Part shown: positions 28,867 to 37,556 of the stretch, piece after piece
Layout of the letters: the number at the start of each line of letters is the position of its first letter
How positions within the stretch are numbered: the stretch's first letter is position 1
From: Afipia sp.
Lineage (GTDB): Bacteria > Pseudomonadota > Alphaproteobacteria > Rhizobiales > Xanthobacteraceae
DNA length: 64,000 nucleotides
Assembly: GCA_017308595.1 (NCBI GenBank)
Contig: JAFKER010000009.1
Span: forward strand, 62,001-126,000
Direction: 5' to 3'
Position numbers and translations under genes: made by a program
The notes under the pieces: model-generated
What the model was told of the DNA's origin: nothing
Databases searched by the model: none
Seen by the model: only the letters and a program-made list of their open reading frames with translations

Positions 28867-30558
28867 CTAGCCGGCGAGCGAAACAGCCGGCGGGGTGGGC
28901 CGGATCAGGCCATGCGCGACCACGGCGTTCCGTCCCCGGCGCTTGGCGGCATAAAGAGCCGTGTCAGCGGCCTCGATAAGATCATCCTGGGGCTGGGCGG
29001 CACCGGGGACCACGGTTGCAACCCCGACGCTCACCGTGACAGCCTTGGTCGGGCTGGTCAGATGTGGAATTGCGAGGTTTTCGACCGCCGCACGAACCGC
29101 CTCACCGGCCTGCATCGCGCGGGCTGCGTTACCACCCGGCAACAAAAGACAGAATTCCTCCCCACCGTAGCGGGCCGCAAAACCGCCAAATGAATTGGCC
29201 ATGGCTCCCAGCACCTCGCCGAGGCGCTTGAGGCAGGCGTCACCCTCGGGGTGTCCATAGGTGTCGTTGAACAACTTGAAGTGATCGACGTCGATCATCA
29301 GCACCGAAAGCTGTCCGTCGGACTGCAGTGCTTTCATCCATTCGAATTCGAGCCGGCTCTGGAAGCCGCGGCGATTGGCCAGACCCGAAACCAGATCATG
29401 CGACGCGATGACGGTCAGCCGATCGTTGGCTGCGAGCATTTCGCGCTCGCGCTCGGACAGTTGAGAGGCCATCGCGTCAAACGCCCTTGCAAGAGGGACG
29501 AATTCTGCCGGGAGCCCAGCGCCTGACGCGCGCGCCGACAGTTCGCCGCGGCCGAATCGGTTGGCCATATCCGTCATCATCCGCACCGGGCGCATGATGA
29601 GACGCTCCCCCGCGAACCACGCACCGAGCAAGGTGAAAATTCCGACAAGCGCAAGCTGAATATAGGCGGTCCGGATCTCGCTGTTGATCTCGCTGAGCAT
29701 CAGCGGTTGATTGATGCTGACGATCATGCGGGCACGTGTGCCGGTTACGCGGGCGAACGACACGGCTTTCTTTTCGCCATCGGCCGATTCGAACGAAATC
29801 GAACCGAACTCACGATCGAGATTGATCTCGCGCAGCGAGACCGCTTCCAGAAGCGAAGTGTCTTTCAGGGGGCGCCCGATAAGGCTTGCGGCGTCTTTGG
29901 ATGCAGCCAGAATGGTTCCTCTGCCGTCCACCAGCAAGACCGACATCCCGGCACGCATGCTGCGATTGCTGATAAGTTGCGACATCCATTTCAGGTCGAT
30001 CGAGGCAATGATAAGGGCCTCGCTATTGCCCTCGATGGCCGAAACCGGATAGGCGGCGATGATGGTCGGCGTACCGGAAGGCCGCGCGACGATATAATCG
30101 CTTACGACGAATTCATGCGTTTCCATCGCGCGCTGGAAATAATCGCGGTCACGGATATTTGCGCCGATAAAAGCGGATTGCGTCGAACACTGGATGGTGC
30201 CGTTCGAGTCCACCAGATTCAGCGAGCGTATCCAGGGCAGGTCCACGCGCAAGCTGGCGCGCAGGATGGCGCAACCCCGGCCCTGCTGCGCGGCCGTCGC
30301 ATAGATATACGCAGAAGATTTCAGGACGGCCTGTACCGTCGAGATGATTTCGCGCTGGGCGTCGGCGGTATGTTTGGCGAGTTCGGACAGCTCGTGGGCG
30401 GCTTGCGCGATCTGTTTGGATCGCGTCACTTCAAGGATACGTACCCGGTCGAGCATCAGAGGGACGACAAGAATCAGTGCCAGAATCACAAGGCGCGCGC
30501 GAATCCCGAGCAGCGCCCTGAGTTTTGACGTGTTGCGGCCGAGTCTGGCGATTGACAT
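28867..30558 (-). CDS. Membrane-bound diguanylate cyclase with periplasmic sensor
   Basis: A 563-residue protein. TM1 spans about 22-39, followed by a periplasmic dCACHE-like sensor at 40-295 (RDYFQRAMETHEFVVSDYIV is a CACHE hallmark), TM2 at 300-321, HAMP at about 322-372, and a C-terminal GGDEF domain with active-site GGEEF at 465-469. It should make cyclic-di-GMP in response to a periplasmic ligand. No RxxD inhibitory site is visible before GGEEF, so product inhibition may be absent. The ATG at 30558 has an AAGGGA ribosome site; the frame is open to 30585. It is a single gene divergent from the YggS-type gene. Confidence 0.92.
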   Translation of the reverse strand: MSIARLGRNTSKLRALLGIRARLVILALILVVPLMLDRVRILEVTRSKQIAQAAHELSELAKHTADAQREIISTVQAVLKSSAYIYATAAQQGRGCAILRASLRVDLPWIRSLNLVDSNGTIQCSTQSAFIGANIRDRDYFQRAMETHEFVVSDYIVARPSGTPTIIAAYPVSAIEGNSEALIIASIDLKWMSQLISNRSMRAGMSVLLVDGRGTILAASKDAASLIGRPLKDTSLLEAVSLREINLDREFGSISFESADGEKKAVSFARVTGTRARMIVSINQPLMLSEINSEIRTAYIQLALVGIFTLLGAWFAGERLIMRPVRMMTDMANRFGRGELSARASGAGLPAEFVPLARAFDAMASQLSEREREMLAANDRLTVIASHDLVSGLANRRGFQSRLEFEWMKALQSDGQLSVLMIDVDHFKLFNDTYGHPEGDACLKRLGEVLGAMANSFGGFAARYGGEEFCLLLPGGNAARAMQAGEAVRAAVENLAIPHLTSPTKAVTVSVGVATVVPGAAQPQDDLIEAADTALYAAKRRGRNAVVAHGLIRPTPPAVSLAG

Positions 30559-30666
30559 TGGTATTCCCTTGCCCCACGCCAACACCTACAAGAAAGGTCT
30601 TCAAAGACCCTTTCCCGATTTCCTTAAAATTCGAATGATCGCCATATTTGACGCAGGTTTAGCTCG

Positions 30667-31356
30667 ATGGCTGTGGATAAGATGACGCCGGTAATATCCG
30701 ATTCACCAAACGGGTTCGCCGAAGTCGAGCGCGCGATTTCGCGTGCATGCCGCGACGCTGGTCGTGAACGATCTTCGGTTACGCTTGTCGCGGTGTCGAA
30801 AACCTTCGATGCCGACGCAATCACGCCGGTGATCGAAGCGGGCCAGCGCGTCTTCGGCGAGAACCGCGTGCAGGAAGCCAAATCCAAATGGCCGGATTTG
30901 ATGGCGAACTATCCGGATATCGCACTGCATTTGATCGGGCCGCTGCAGTCGAACAAGGCAAAGGAAGCGGTCGCGCTGTTCGACGCCATTCACTCAGTTG
31001 ATCGTGCCAGCCTGTGCGAAGCGCTGGCGAAAGAGATTGTTAAGCAAGACCGGCACCCGCAGCTGTTCGTTCAATTGAACACCGGAGAAGAGCCGCAGAA
31101 GGCAGGTATCGCACCGGCCGACGCCGATGCATTCATCGCCAGTTGCCGCGATGTTTATGGGTTGCGGATTTCAGGCTTGATGTGCATTCCGCCGGTGGAC
31201 GATCCGCCTGCGCCGCACTTCGCGCTCACGGCAAAGATCGCCGCGCGTAACGGACTGTCATTGCTGTCGATGGGCATGAGTGCGGATTTCGAAACCGCGA
31301 TCCAACTCGGCGCGACGCATGTGCGCGTCGGATCGTCGATTTTTGGAAAACGGTAG
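30667..31356 (+). CDS. YggS-type PLP homeostasis protein
   Basis: A 229-residue single-domain type III-fold PLP protein (COG0325, YggS/PROSC). The PLP lysine is in VTLVAVSKTFD, followed by FGENRVQEAKSKW and LIGPLQSNKAKEAV. Phosphate-binding residues lie in LSMGMSADFETAIQLGATHVRVGSSIFG. Family members buffer free pyridoxal phosphate and affect amino-acid balance rather than catalysing a known reaction. In many bacteria the gene is near division genes; here it is divergent from a GGDEF gene and converges directly on an L,D-transpeptidase gene. Confidence 0.95.
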   Translation: MAVDKMTPVISDSPNGFAEVERAISRACRDAGRERSSVTLVAVSKTFDADAITPVIEAGQRVFGENRVQEAKSKWPDLMANYPDIALHLIGPLQSNKAKEAVALFDAIHSVDRASLCEALAKEIVKQDRHPQLFVQLNTGEEPQKAGIAPADADAFIASCRDVYGLRISGLMCIPPVDDPPAPHFALTAKIAARNGLSLLSMGMSADFETAIQLGATHVRVGSSIFGKR

Positions 31357-31926
31357 CTACCCGATCACGATCTTTGTCCGCGGCCCGATCCGCTCCAGCA
31401 AGCGCAGCATCGCGCCCCGGGTCAGCCCGACACAGCCTGCGGTGGGTCCGAATTTTTCGCGCGCCAGATGGATAAACACGGCGCTGCCGCGTTTCGCGAT
31501 ACGAGGCTTCGTATTGTGGTCGATCTCGATAATGAAATCGTACAAGTGATCCTCGCGCATCAGCCGGTCGCCGGCCTCGCCCGCCTTGCGCGTGACTGCA
31601 CGATTATAGTGACGGTCGGCGGGATCTTCGGACCAGGCGTCGGCCGGCGTGATCGCGCGGACGGGCAGATGTGTCTTTGGCAGGGGATGCCTGTCGGCAC
31701 GCCACCACAGCCGGACTGGGCGGAATATGCCGCGCGGGGTGGCGCCGTCGCCTTCGAACTTGTTGGCCTTGATTCCGCCGCGTCCAAGCGCGACCGGTAG
31801 AACGTGGGCGCCGGCAGTGAGCCAGCCTTGGGTCGGACGACCGGCGGCGGCCTGGATCGCGATGGCCGACAAGGGCCGATCACGTAATGGTGTTTGGTAA
31901 GTCCTTGGAAAGCCTAGATTTCCCAT
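31357..31926 (-). CDS. L,D-transpeptidase (YkuD family)
   Basis: YkuD-fold proteins form 3-3 peptidoglycan crosslinks or attach proteins to the wall. The protein has 189 residues. GVATPRGIFRP-like DGATPRGIFRP is the substrate-region motif, and His153 in AVFIHLAR with Cys165 in PTAGCVGL supply the catalytic pair. The frame is open to 32151 but overlaps the divergent regulator, so ATG 31926 is chosen. No signal peptide is visible from this start, which is odd for a wall enzyme. It is back-to-back with a CenR-like envelope regulator (144-base gap). Confidence 0.82.
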   Translation of the reverse strand: MGNLGFPRTYQTPLRDRPLSAIAIQAAAGRPTQGWLTAGAHVLPVALGRGGIKANKFEGDGATPRGIFRPVRLWWRADRHPLPKTHLPVRAITPADAWSEDPADRHYNRAVTRKAGEAGDRLMREDHLYDFIIEIDHNTKPRIAKRGSAVFIHLAREKFGPTAGCVGLTRGAMLRLLERIGPRTKIVIG

Positions 31927-32070
31927 AACTGCTTTCGATGATTGCGCATAAACCCAGCTTGCGCTTTCGCCTGCAAATGCTCTATTTCGCTGAGGCTCTT
32001 TGAGATATGCCCCTTCGAGATCGCTCTCAAAGTCCTCTTTTACAAGCCAAAATTTAAAGGACCGGATGGT

Positions 32071-32757
32071 ATGCCCAACGCCCGCAAGATCCTGATCGTG
32101 GATGACGATACCGATCTGCGCGACGCTCTTGTGGAGCAACTGTCGCTGCATGAGGAGTTCGAGGCTTCAGCGGTCGATACCGGCGCAAAGGGTGCGCTTG
32201 CCGCCAAAAGCAATTCCCCTGATCTGGTGCTGATGGATGTCGGGCTGCCGGATACCGATGGCCGAGAGGTCGTGCGCAGTCTGCGCAAGGGCGGCTTCAA
32301 GTCGCCGATCATCATGCTGACCGGCCATGACACCGATTCGGACACGATTCTCGGCCTCGAATCGGGCGCGAATGACTATGTGGCGAAGCCGTTCCGTTTC
32401 GCCGTGCTGCTGGCGCGCATCCGGGCGCAGCTTCGCCAGCATGAAGCCAGCGAGGATGCGGTGTTTACCGTCGGCCCCTACAGCTTCCGCCCCGGCTCGA
32501 AGATGCTCACCGGTGCCAATGCCAAGAAAGTCCGGCTCACCGAGAAGGAAACCGCCATCCTGCGGTTCCTCTATCGCGCCGGGCAGATGCCGGTGTCGCG
32601 TGAAACCCTGCTGCAGGAAGTCTGGGGCTACAATTCGGGTGTCACCACCCACACCCTGGAAACGCACATCTATCGGCTGCGTCAGAAGGTGGAGAAGGAC
32701 GCGGCGAACCCCGAAATTCTTGTGACTGAATCCGGGGGCTATAAGCTGGTGCCATGA
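32071..32757 (+). CDS. cenR: OmpR-family response regulator, CenR-like
   Basis: A 228-residue two-domain regulator. The receiver domain starts ARKILIVDDDTDLRDALVEQL, with phosphoacceptor Asp56 in LVLMDVGLPDTDG, Thr in IMLTGHD and Lys in YVAKPFRF. The winged-helix output domain runs from about 130 to 228 (TEKETAILRFLYRAGQ, THTLETHIYRLRQKVEKD). The sequence recalls CenR of the alphaproteobacterial CenK-CenR envelope-stress system, an essential regulator in Caulobacter. No histidine kinase gene is adjacent. ATG 32071 is chosen over an upstream open frame from 31942. The family is certain; CenR identity is a recollection-based inference. Confidence 0.8.
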   Translation: MPNARKILIVDDDTDLRDALVEQLSLHEEFEASAVDTGAKGALAAKSNSPDLVLMDVGLPDTDGREVVRSLRKGGFKSPIIMLTGHDTDSDTILGLESGANDYVAKPFRFAVLLARIRAQLRQHEASEDAVFTVGPYSFRPGSKMLTGANAKKVRLTEKETAILRFLYRAGQMPVSRETLLQEVWGYNSGVTTHTLETHIYRLRQKVEKDAANPEILVTESGGYKLVP

Positions 32758-32790
32758 GCCGAATCACCCGGCGCTTGGAAGAAGCGCTTC

Positions 32791-33231
32791 ATGGCCATTG
32801 AAGACGACATCGCCCTGTTCGCGCGCGTCCCGACATTGAGTTTGTTGGGCGCAGCGGCATTGCAGGTGCTTGCCATTGGCGCCGAGCAGCGCGATTACGG
32901 TTTCGGCGAAAAACTGTTCCAGCAGGGTGAACCGGCGGATTCCGGTTTCATCGTCCGGCGCGGTGCGTTTCGTATCGCGTCCGATGACGGGCAGGAAGCG
33001 GTGGCTGGCGAGAATGTCCTGATCGGTGAACTCGCGCTTGTTGTGGCGATGGCGCGGCCAGCGACGGCTGTTGCGCTCGAACCTTCATCGGTGCTGCGCA
33101 TTTCGCGCAGCCTGTTTCAGCGCGTGCTTGAAAGCCATCCGGAAGCCGCCCGGCGCTTGCGCGATGATTTCGCGGCGCGCTCCAATGCGGCGCTCGGTGC
33201 GATGACGCGGGTGGGCGCAACGCTGCGCTAG
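32791..33231 (+). CDS. Cyclic nucleotide-binding domain protein
   Basis: A 146-residue protein made almost entirely of a Crp-like cNMP-binding beta-barrel: FGEKLFQQGEPADSGFIVRRGAFRI followed by GENVLIGELALV, matching the phosphate-binding cassette region. There is no DNA-binding HTH after it, only a short helix. It may bind a nucleotide and act by protein contact. It starts 33 bases after the CenR-like regulator, on the same strand, so the two are likely co-transcribed. The cassette Arg expected after GEL is not obvious (MARPATAV follows), so nucleotide binding is uncertain. Confidence 0.8.
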   Translation: MAIEDDIALFARVPTLSLLGAAALQVLAIGAEQRDYGFGEKLFQQGEPADSGFIVRRGAFRIASDDGQEAVAGENVLIGELALVVAMARPATAVALEPSSVLRISRSLFQRVLESHPEAARRLRDDFAARSNAALGAMTRVGATLR

Positions 33232-33247
33232 TCCCAGTTTCACTACT

Positions 33248-34063
33248 TCAAACGTCGAGCACCGCCGTCACCGGAACATGGTCCGACGGACGTTCCCAGC
33301 CGCGGGCATCACGCGTGATCCTGAAATCACGCACGCTGTCGCCGAGCGCCTTCGAAACCCAGATGTGATCGAGGCGGCGGCCCTTGTTGGCGGCGACCCA
33401 ATCGGCGGAGCGGTAACTCCACCATGTATAGACTTTCTCCGAGAGCGGAATCCGCTGCCGTGCAATGTCGATCCAGTCTCCCTTAGACTGAACCGCCAGC
33501 AGCTTCTCGCATTCGATCGGGGTGTGCGAGACGATCTTCAAAAGCTGTTTGTGCGACCACACGTCATGCTCATGCGGCGCGACATTGAGATCGCCGACAA
33601 GAATATGCCGATCGTTGGGTTTGGGATGCAGCGGCTCGCAGTCGCGCATTTCGTCGAGGAATGACAACTTGTGCTCGAACTTGGGATTGAGCACGGGGTC
33701 TGGAATATCGCCGCCCGCCGGGACATAGAAATTGTGCAGCGTGAGTGGCCGGCTCATCTGCGCCTGCGCGCCGAACGCCACCGAAATGTGCCGAGAATCG
33801 ACCTTGCCGCAGAACGTGCGCACGTCGCGCGACTCGAATGGAAGTTTCGAGACGATGGCGACGCCGTGATAGCCCTTCTGGCCGTTGAGCGCGACATGTT
33901 CGTAACCGAGCCGTTTGAAGCGCTTCAAGGGGAATGCATCATCGACGCATTTCGTTTCCTGAAGACACAGCACGTCCGGCCGCACGGCCTTGATGAACTT
34001 CGCGACCAGATCGATGCGCAGGCGCACCGAATTGATATTCCAGGTGGTGAGGGTGAGGCGCAT
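33248..34063 (-). CDS. xthA: Exodeoxyribonuclease III
   Basis: XthA is an AP endonuclease and 3'-5' exonuclease in base-excision repair. It has 271 residues: TWNINSVRLR (catalytic Asn), LCLQETKC (metal-binding Glu), GDLNVAPHEHDVW (Asp/Asn pair) and the C-terminal RPSDHVPVTAVLDV with the catalytic Asp-His. It is a single gene converging on the cNMP-binding gene with a 16-base gap. Confidence 0.95.
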   Translation of the reverse strand: MRLTLTTWNINSVRLRIDLVAKFIKAVRPDVLCLQETKCVDDAFPLKRFKRLGYEHVALNGQKGYHGVAIVSKLPFESRDVRTFCGKVDSRHISVAFGAQAQMSRPLTLHNFYVPAGGDIPDPVLNPKFEHKLSFLDEMRDCEPLHPKPNDRHILVGDLNVAPHEHDVWSHKQLLKIVSHTPIECEKLLAVQSKGDWIDIARQRIPLSEKVYTWWSYRSADWVAANKGRRLDHIWVSKALGDSVRDFRITRDARGWERPSDHVPVTAVLDV

Positions 34064-34155
34064 GGCGGCAGGCGGTGAGAGAGACGAGATAAACCGTTAG
34101 CCGGTTTTATCCGCCTGCTCCAGTGTGGCCGTGCCGATATGCACCAATAGGCGGG

Positions 34156-35001
34156 CTAGTTCTGATTGGTGTTGTAGTTGGTGTAGTCGATCTTGAACAT
34201 GCCGGGATCGAGCTTCTTGGTGGTGTCCAGGTTATAGACCGCGACGGTGGTGTCGTAGCCTTGCGGATCTGTGACGGTCCACTGCTTGAGCTGATTGTCC
34301 TTGGCGCCGATCATCAGCATCAGTCGGCTGGTGCCGACCAGAGCCTGCTTTTCTTCGATGGTCACGCTGATGAACATATCATCGGAGCCGATACCGACCA
34401 CATTGGTGTCGCGCAACAAATCGATGCGGTCGGCCAGCAGATAACGCAGCGGCGTCTGCGACAGCGGATACACATCCTGTGTTGCAAGCCTGCGGTCGCG
34501 CACGATGACCGATGATCCATCGGCGACCAGCGCGATGGGCGATGGATCGTCGTACTCGAAGCGGATCTTGCCGGGTTTCTGGATATAGAAGTCTCCGGTG
34601 GAGCGCTTTCCGTCGGGCCCGACCTGCACGAAGTTACCCGAGACATTCACAAGCGACGACAGATAGCTGCTGACCTTGCCCGCGAGCGCCTTCTGGTTGT
34701 TATCGAAATTCGGCGTGCTGCCGCCAAACAGGTTGCGCAGATCCGGAATGATCGGTGTCGGGGGCGCAGCGGCGGACGGGGCCGGGGCCGACGGATTCGG
34801 CAGGGCTTGTTTCGGCGTCGGCGTGTCAGCGCGCTTCGGCGCGGGTTTGGGCACGGGAACTGCCTGAGCCGAAGCCGCCGGAATCATGAGTACGGCGGCA
34901 ATAACGGCGGCGAGCGCCGTCACGGGCCATTTCGCGTCCAGAAGACGAGACGCGCGGAACGGCTTGCGGCAGAACGGCTGATTGCGATGAAGTTTTCTCA
35001 A
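34156..35001 (-). CDS. LolA-like outer-membrane lipoprotein carrier
   Basis: LolA shuttles lipoproteins across the periplasm from LolCDE to the outer membrane. This has 281 residues from TTG 35001, which follows an AGGACGG ribosome site; the frame is open to another TTG at 35052. The signal peptide ends ASAQA and is followed by a Pro/Ala-rich linker of about 50 residues, longer than in E. coli LolA. The carrier fold has VSGNFVQVGPDGKRSTGDFYIQKPGKIRFEYDDP and the hydrophobic-cavity segment around YLLADRIDLL. It follows ftsK on the minus strand, the same neighbour as in many proteobacteria. A short AAACCG/CGGTTT hairpin lies 50 bases downstream. Confidence 0.88.
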   Translation of the reverse strand: MRKLHRNQPFCRKPFRASRLLDAKWPVTALAAVIAAVLMIPAASAQAVPVPKPAPKRADTPTPKQALPNPSAPAPSAAAPPTPIIPDLRNLFGGSTPNFDNNQKALAGKVSSYLSSLVNVSGNFVQVGPDGKRSTGDFYIQKPGKIRFEYDDPSPIALVADGSSVIVRDRRLATQDVYPLSQTPLRYLLADRIDLLRDTNVVGIGSDDMFISVTIEEKQALVGTSRLMLMIGAKDNQLKQWTVTDPQGYDTTVAVYNLDTTKKLDPGMFKIDYTNYNTNQN

Positions 35002-35087
35002 CGGTCCGTCCTGTCGGATGCTCTGTGATCTTCCCGCCGGGGCTATCCCCAAGCTATGGCGATTTCGCGGCTGCGAATAGCGGGGAT

Positions 35088-37550
35088 TTAGCCAAATCGT
35101 TCTTCTTCCTCGCCCACCAGAATTTCGCGTTTTCCGGCGTGGTTGGCCTGGCCGACGATACCTTCCAGCTCCATCCGCTCCATCAAGGTGGCGGCGCGGT
35201 TGTAGCCGATTTGCAGGCGGCGTTGAATGTAGCTGGTTGAGGCCTTGCGGTCGCGTTTGACGATGGCCACAGCCTGCTGGAACAGATCGCCTTCGCCGCC
35301 ATTGGCGCCCATGCTGGTGCCGTCGAACACGGCATTGCCGTCCTCGTCGGTTTCCTCTTCCGCGGTGACCGCTTCGAGATATTCCGGCTGGCCCTGCGAC
35401 TTGAGGTGACGGACGATCTTTTCGACTTCTTCGTCCGACACGAACGGGCCGTGGACGCGGCTGATGCGGCCGCCGCCGGCCATGTAGAGCATGTCGCCCT
35501 GACCGAGCAGTTGCTCAGCGCCCATTTCGCCGAGAAGCACGCGGCTGTCGATCTTCGAAGTGACCTGGAAGGAAATGCGGGTCGGGAAGTTTGCCTTGAT
35601 GGTGCCGGTGATGACGTCCACCGACGGGCGTTGCGTCGCGAGGATCACGTGGAGACCTGCAGCGCGCGCCATCTGCGCGAGGCGTTGTACTGCGCCTTCA
35701 ATGTCCTTGCCTGCGACCATCATCAGGTCGGCCATTTCGTCGACGATGATGACGATATAGGGCAGCGGTTCGAGTTCGAGCTTCTCTTCCTCGTAGATCG
35801 CCTTGCCGGTTTCCTTGTCGAAGCCGGTCTGCACGGTGCGAGTCAGTTCCTCGCCCTTGGCCTTGGCCTCGGCAACGCGGGTATTGTAGCCGTCGATGTT
35901 GCGGACTCCGAGCTTCGCCATGTTCTTGTAGCGTTGCTCCATCTCGCGCACGGCCCATTTCAGCGCGACGACAGCTTTCTTCGGATCGGTCACGACCGGC
36001 GTCAGCAGATGCGGGATGCCGTCATAGACGGAGAGTTCGAGCATCTTCGGATCGACCATGATGAGACGGCACTGATCCGGGCGCAGGCGATAGAGCAGCG
36101 ACAGGATCATCGTGTTGATGCCGACCGACTTGCCCGAACCAGTGGTACCGGCGATCAGAAGATGCGGCATACGCGCCAGATCGACGATGACGGGCTCGCC
36201 GCCGATGGTCTTGCCGAGGCACAGCGGCAGCTTCGCGGTGCTGCCGGTTGCTTCCTTCGCGTTGAGCAGTTCGCGCAGATAAACCGTCTCGCGCTTGACG
36301 TTCGGCAATTCGATGCCGATGGCGTTGCGGCCGGAGACGACCGCGACACGCGCGGAAACCGCGCTCATGGAGCGTGCGATATCGTCCGCAAGGCCGATCA
36401 CGCGCGAGGACTTGATGCCAGGTGCGGGCTCGAGTTCGTAAAGCGTCACGACCGGTCCGGGACTTGCCTTGACGATCTCGCCGCGCACGCCGAAGTCCTG
36501 CAATACGCCTTCCAGCGCGCGCGAATTGGTTTCAAGCTCGTCCTTGCTGAGCGTGAAGCGGTCCGAGGCCTTGGGTGCGGCGAGGACGGAGATCGGCGGC
36601 AGAACGAAGACACCCTTGCGGCCGGACGGCTTCGGCTCGGCGCGCTTGCGGGCGCGCGGCGCGGGCTCCTCTTCCTCTTCTTCTTCGTCTTCTTCCTCGG
36701 GCTCTTCCTCTTCGTACTCGTCCTCGGCCTGCGGCACCAGAGAGGGTGCACGCCGTCCGTTGCCGAGGTTCGGCTCCATGCGTTCGAACGAGCGGGTGGA
36801 AGAGGATTCCGTGCGTCCAACAGCCATCGCAAACAGGGCTGACGCCATCCGCATGATGCGCGCCTTCGCGCTCATCGCGGCGTGGACCAGCCATCCCAGC
36901 GAAATCGAGCCCCGATCGTTATCCTCGTCTTCGTCTTCATCCTCGATCATCGGTGGACGTGACTGTTCGACAATCTTCTCCTTGGCGCCCGCGCCGCATG
37001 CGAAAGCGAAACTTCCGATCATGGCTGCGAACAGGATGATGCCGAGGACGATGCGATAGATCGTGCCGGGCGGGCCAAACACGACAGCGGGAAAGCGCAC
37101 CAGCGCATCGCCGACTACGCCGCCAAGTCCGGTCGGCAGCGGCCATGCGCCGCTGCGCGGCAGGCAGCTTGCAAATCCGGCGGCGATCACCGCGCACAGA
37201 ATCCAGCAGGCAACACGCAAGGCCTCTCGATCAAACAGACGATGCGTGACCAGCCGCCAGCCCCACACGGCGACCGGTAGAATGAGCATGATCGAGCCGA
37301 GGCCGAGAATCTGCATCAGCATATCCGCACCGATTGCGCCGGGGCGGCCCATCAGGTTGCGGATAGCGCCGGAGGTCGCGTGGCTGAGGCTTGGGTCTTG
37401 CACCGACCATGTCATCAGCGCAGCGGCGACCACGCAGGACAGCGCGATCACGCCGAGGCCGGTCAGTTCGCGCAGGCGGCGCGCGAGCATTTCGCGGATC
37501 GGATCGGAGATCTGGCCGACGATAGGGATGACGCGTTCGATCGCTGGCAT
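35088..37550 (-). CDS. ftsK: DNA translocase FtsK
   Basis: FtsK pumps DNA at the septum and activates dif resolution. The 820-residue protein has four N-terminal membrane segments (about 31-49, 75-98, 112-131, 165-187), a linker with two acidic runs (203-211 and 276-296), the alpha/beta motor with Walker [10 protein letters not shown] at 468-475 and Walker [12 protein letters not shown], and the C-terminal gamma winged helix [21 protein letters not shown] that reads polar KOPS sequences. It starts ATG 37550, six bases after the aminotransferase stop, and is followed by the LolA-like gene. All domains are intact. Confidence 0.96.
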   Translation of the reverse strand: MPAIERVIPIVGQISDPIREMLARRLRELTGLGVIALSCVVAAALMTWSVQDPSLSHATSGAIRNLMGRPGAIGADMLMQILGLGSIMLILPVAVWGWRLVTHRLFDREALRVACWILCAVIAAGFASCLPRSGAWPLPTGLGGVVGDALVRFPAVVFGPPGTIYRIVLGIILFAAMIGSFAFACGAGAKEKIVEQSRPPMIEDEDEDEDNDRGSISLGWLVHAAMSAKARIMRMASALFAMAVGRTESSSTRSFERMEPNLGNGRRAPSLVPQAEDEYEEEEPEEEDEEEEEEEPAPRARKRAEPKPSGRKGVFVLPPISVLAAPKASDRFTLSKDELETNSRALEGVLQDFGVRGEIVKASPGPVVTLYELEPAPGIKSSRVIGLADDIARSMSAVSARVAVVSGRNAIGIELPNVKRETVYLRELLNAKEATGSTAKLPLCLGKTIGGEPVIVDLARMPHLLIAGTTGSGKSVGINTMILSLLYRLRPDQCRLIMVDPKMLELSVYDGIPHLLTPVVTDPKKAVVALKWAVREMEQRYKNMAKLGVRNIDGYNTRVAEAKAKGEELTRTVQTGFDKETGKAIYEEEKLELEPLPYIVIIVDEMADLMMVAGKDIEGAVQRLAQMARAAGLHVILATQRPSVDVITGTIKANFPTRISFQVTSKIDSRVLLGEMGAEQLLGQGDMLYMAGGGRISRVHGPFVSDEEVEKIVRHLKSQGQPEYLEAVTAEEETDEDGNAVFDGTSMGANGGEGDLFQQAVAIVKRDRKASTSYIQRRLQIGYNRAATLMERMELEGIVGQANHAGKREILVGEEEERFG

Positions 37551-37556
37551 GATGGA

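Noticed and set aside
27286-29193. A 635-codon open frame antisense to leuS
   Set aside because: It mirrors leuS codon bias in a high-GC genome, spans the leuS start and GGDEF end, has no recognisable domain, and both real genes are intact.
35406-36842. A 478-codon plus-strand frame over ftsK
   Set aside because: Antisense of an intact FtsK; the hydrophobic [11 protein letters not shown] run is simply the reverse of the acidic linker codons.
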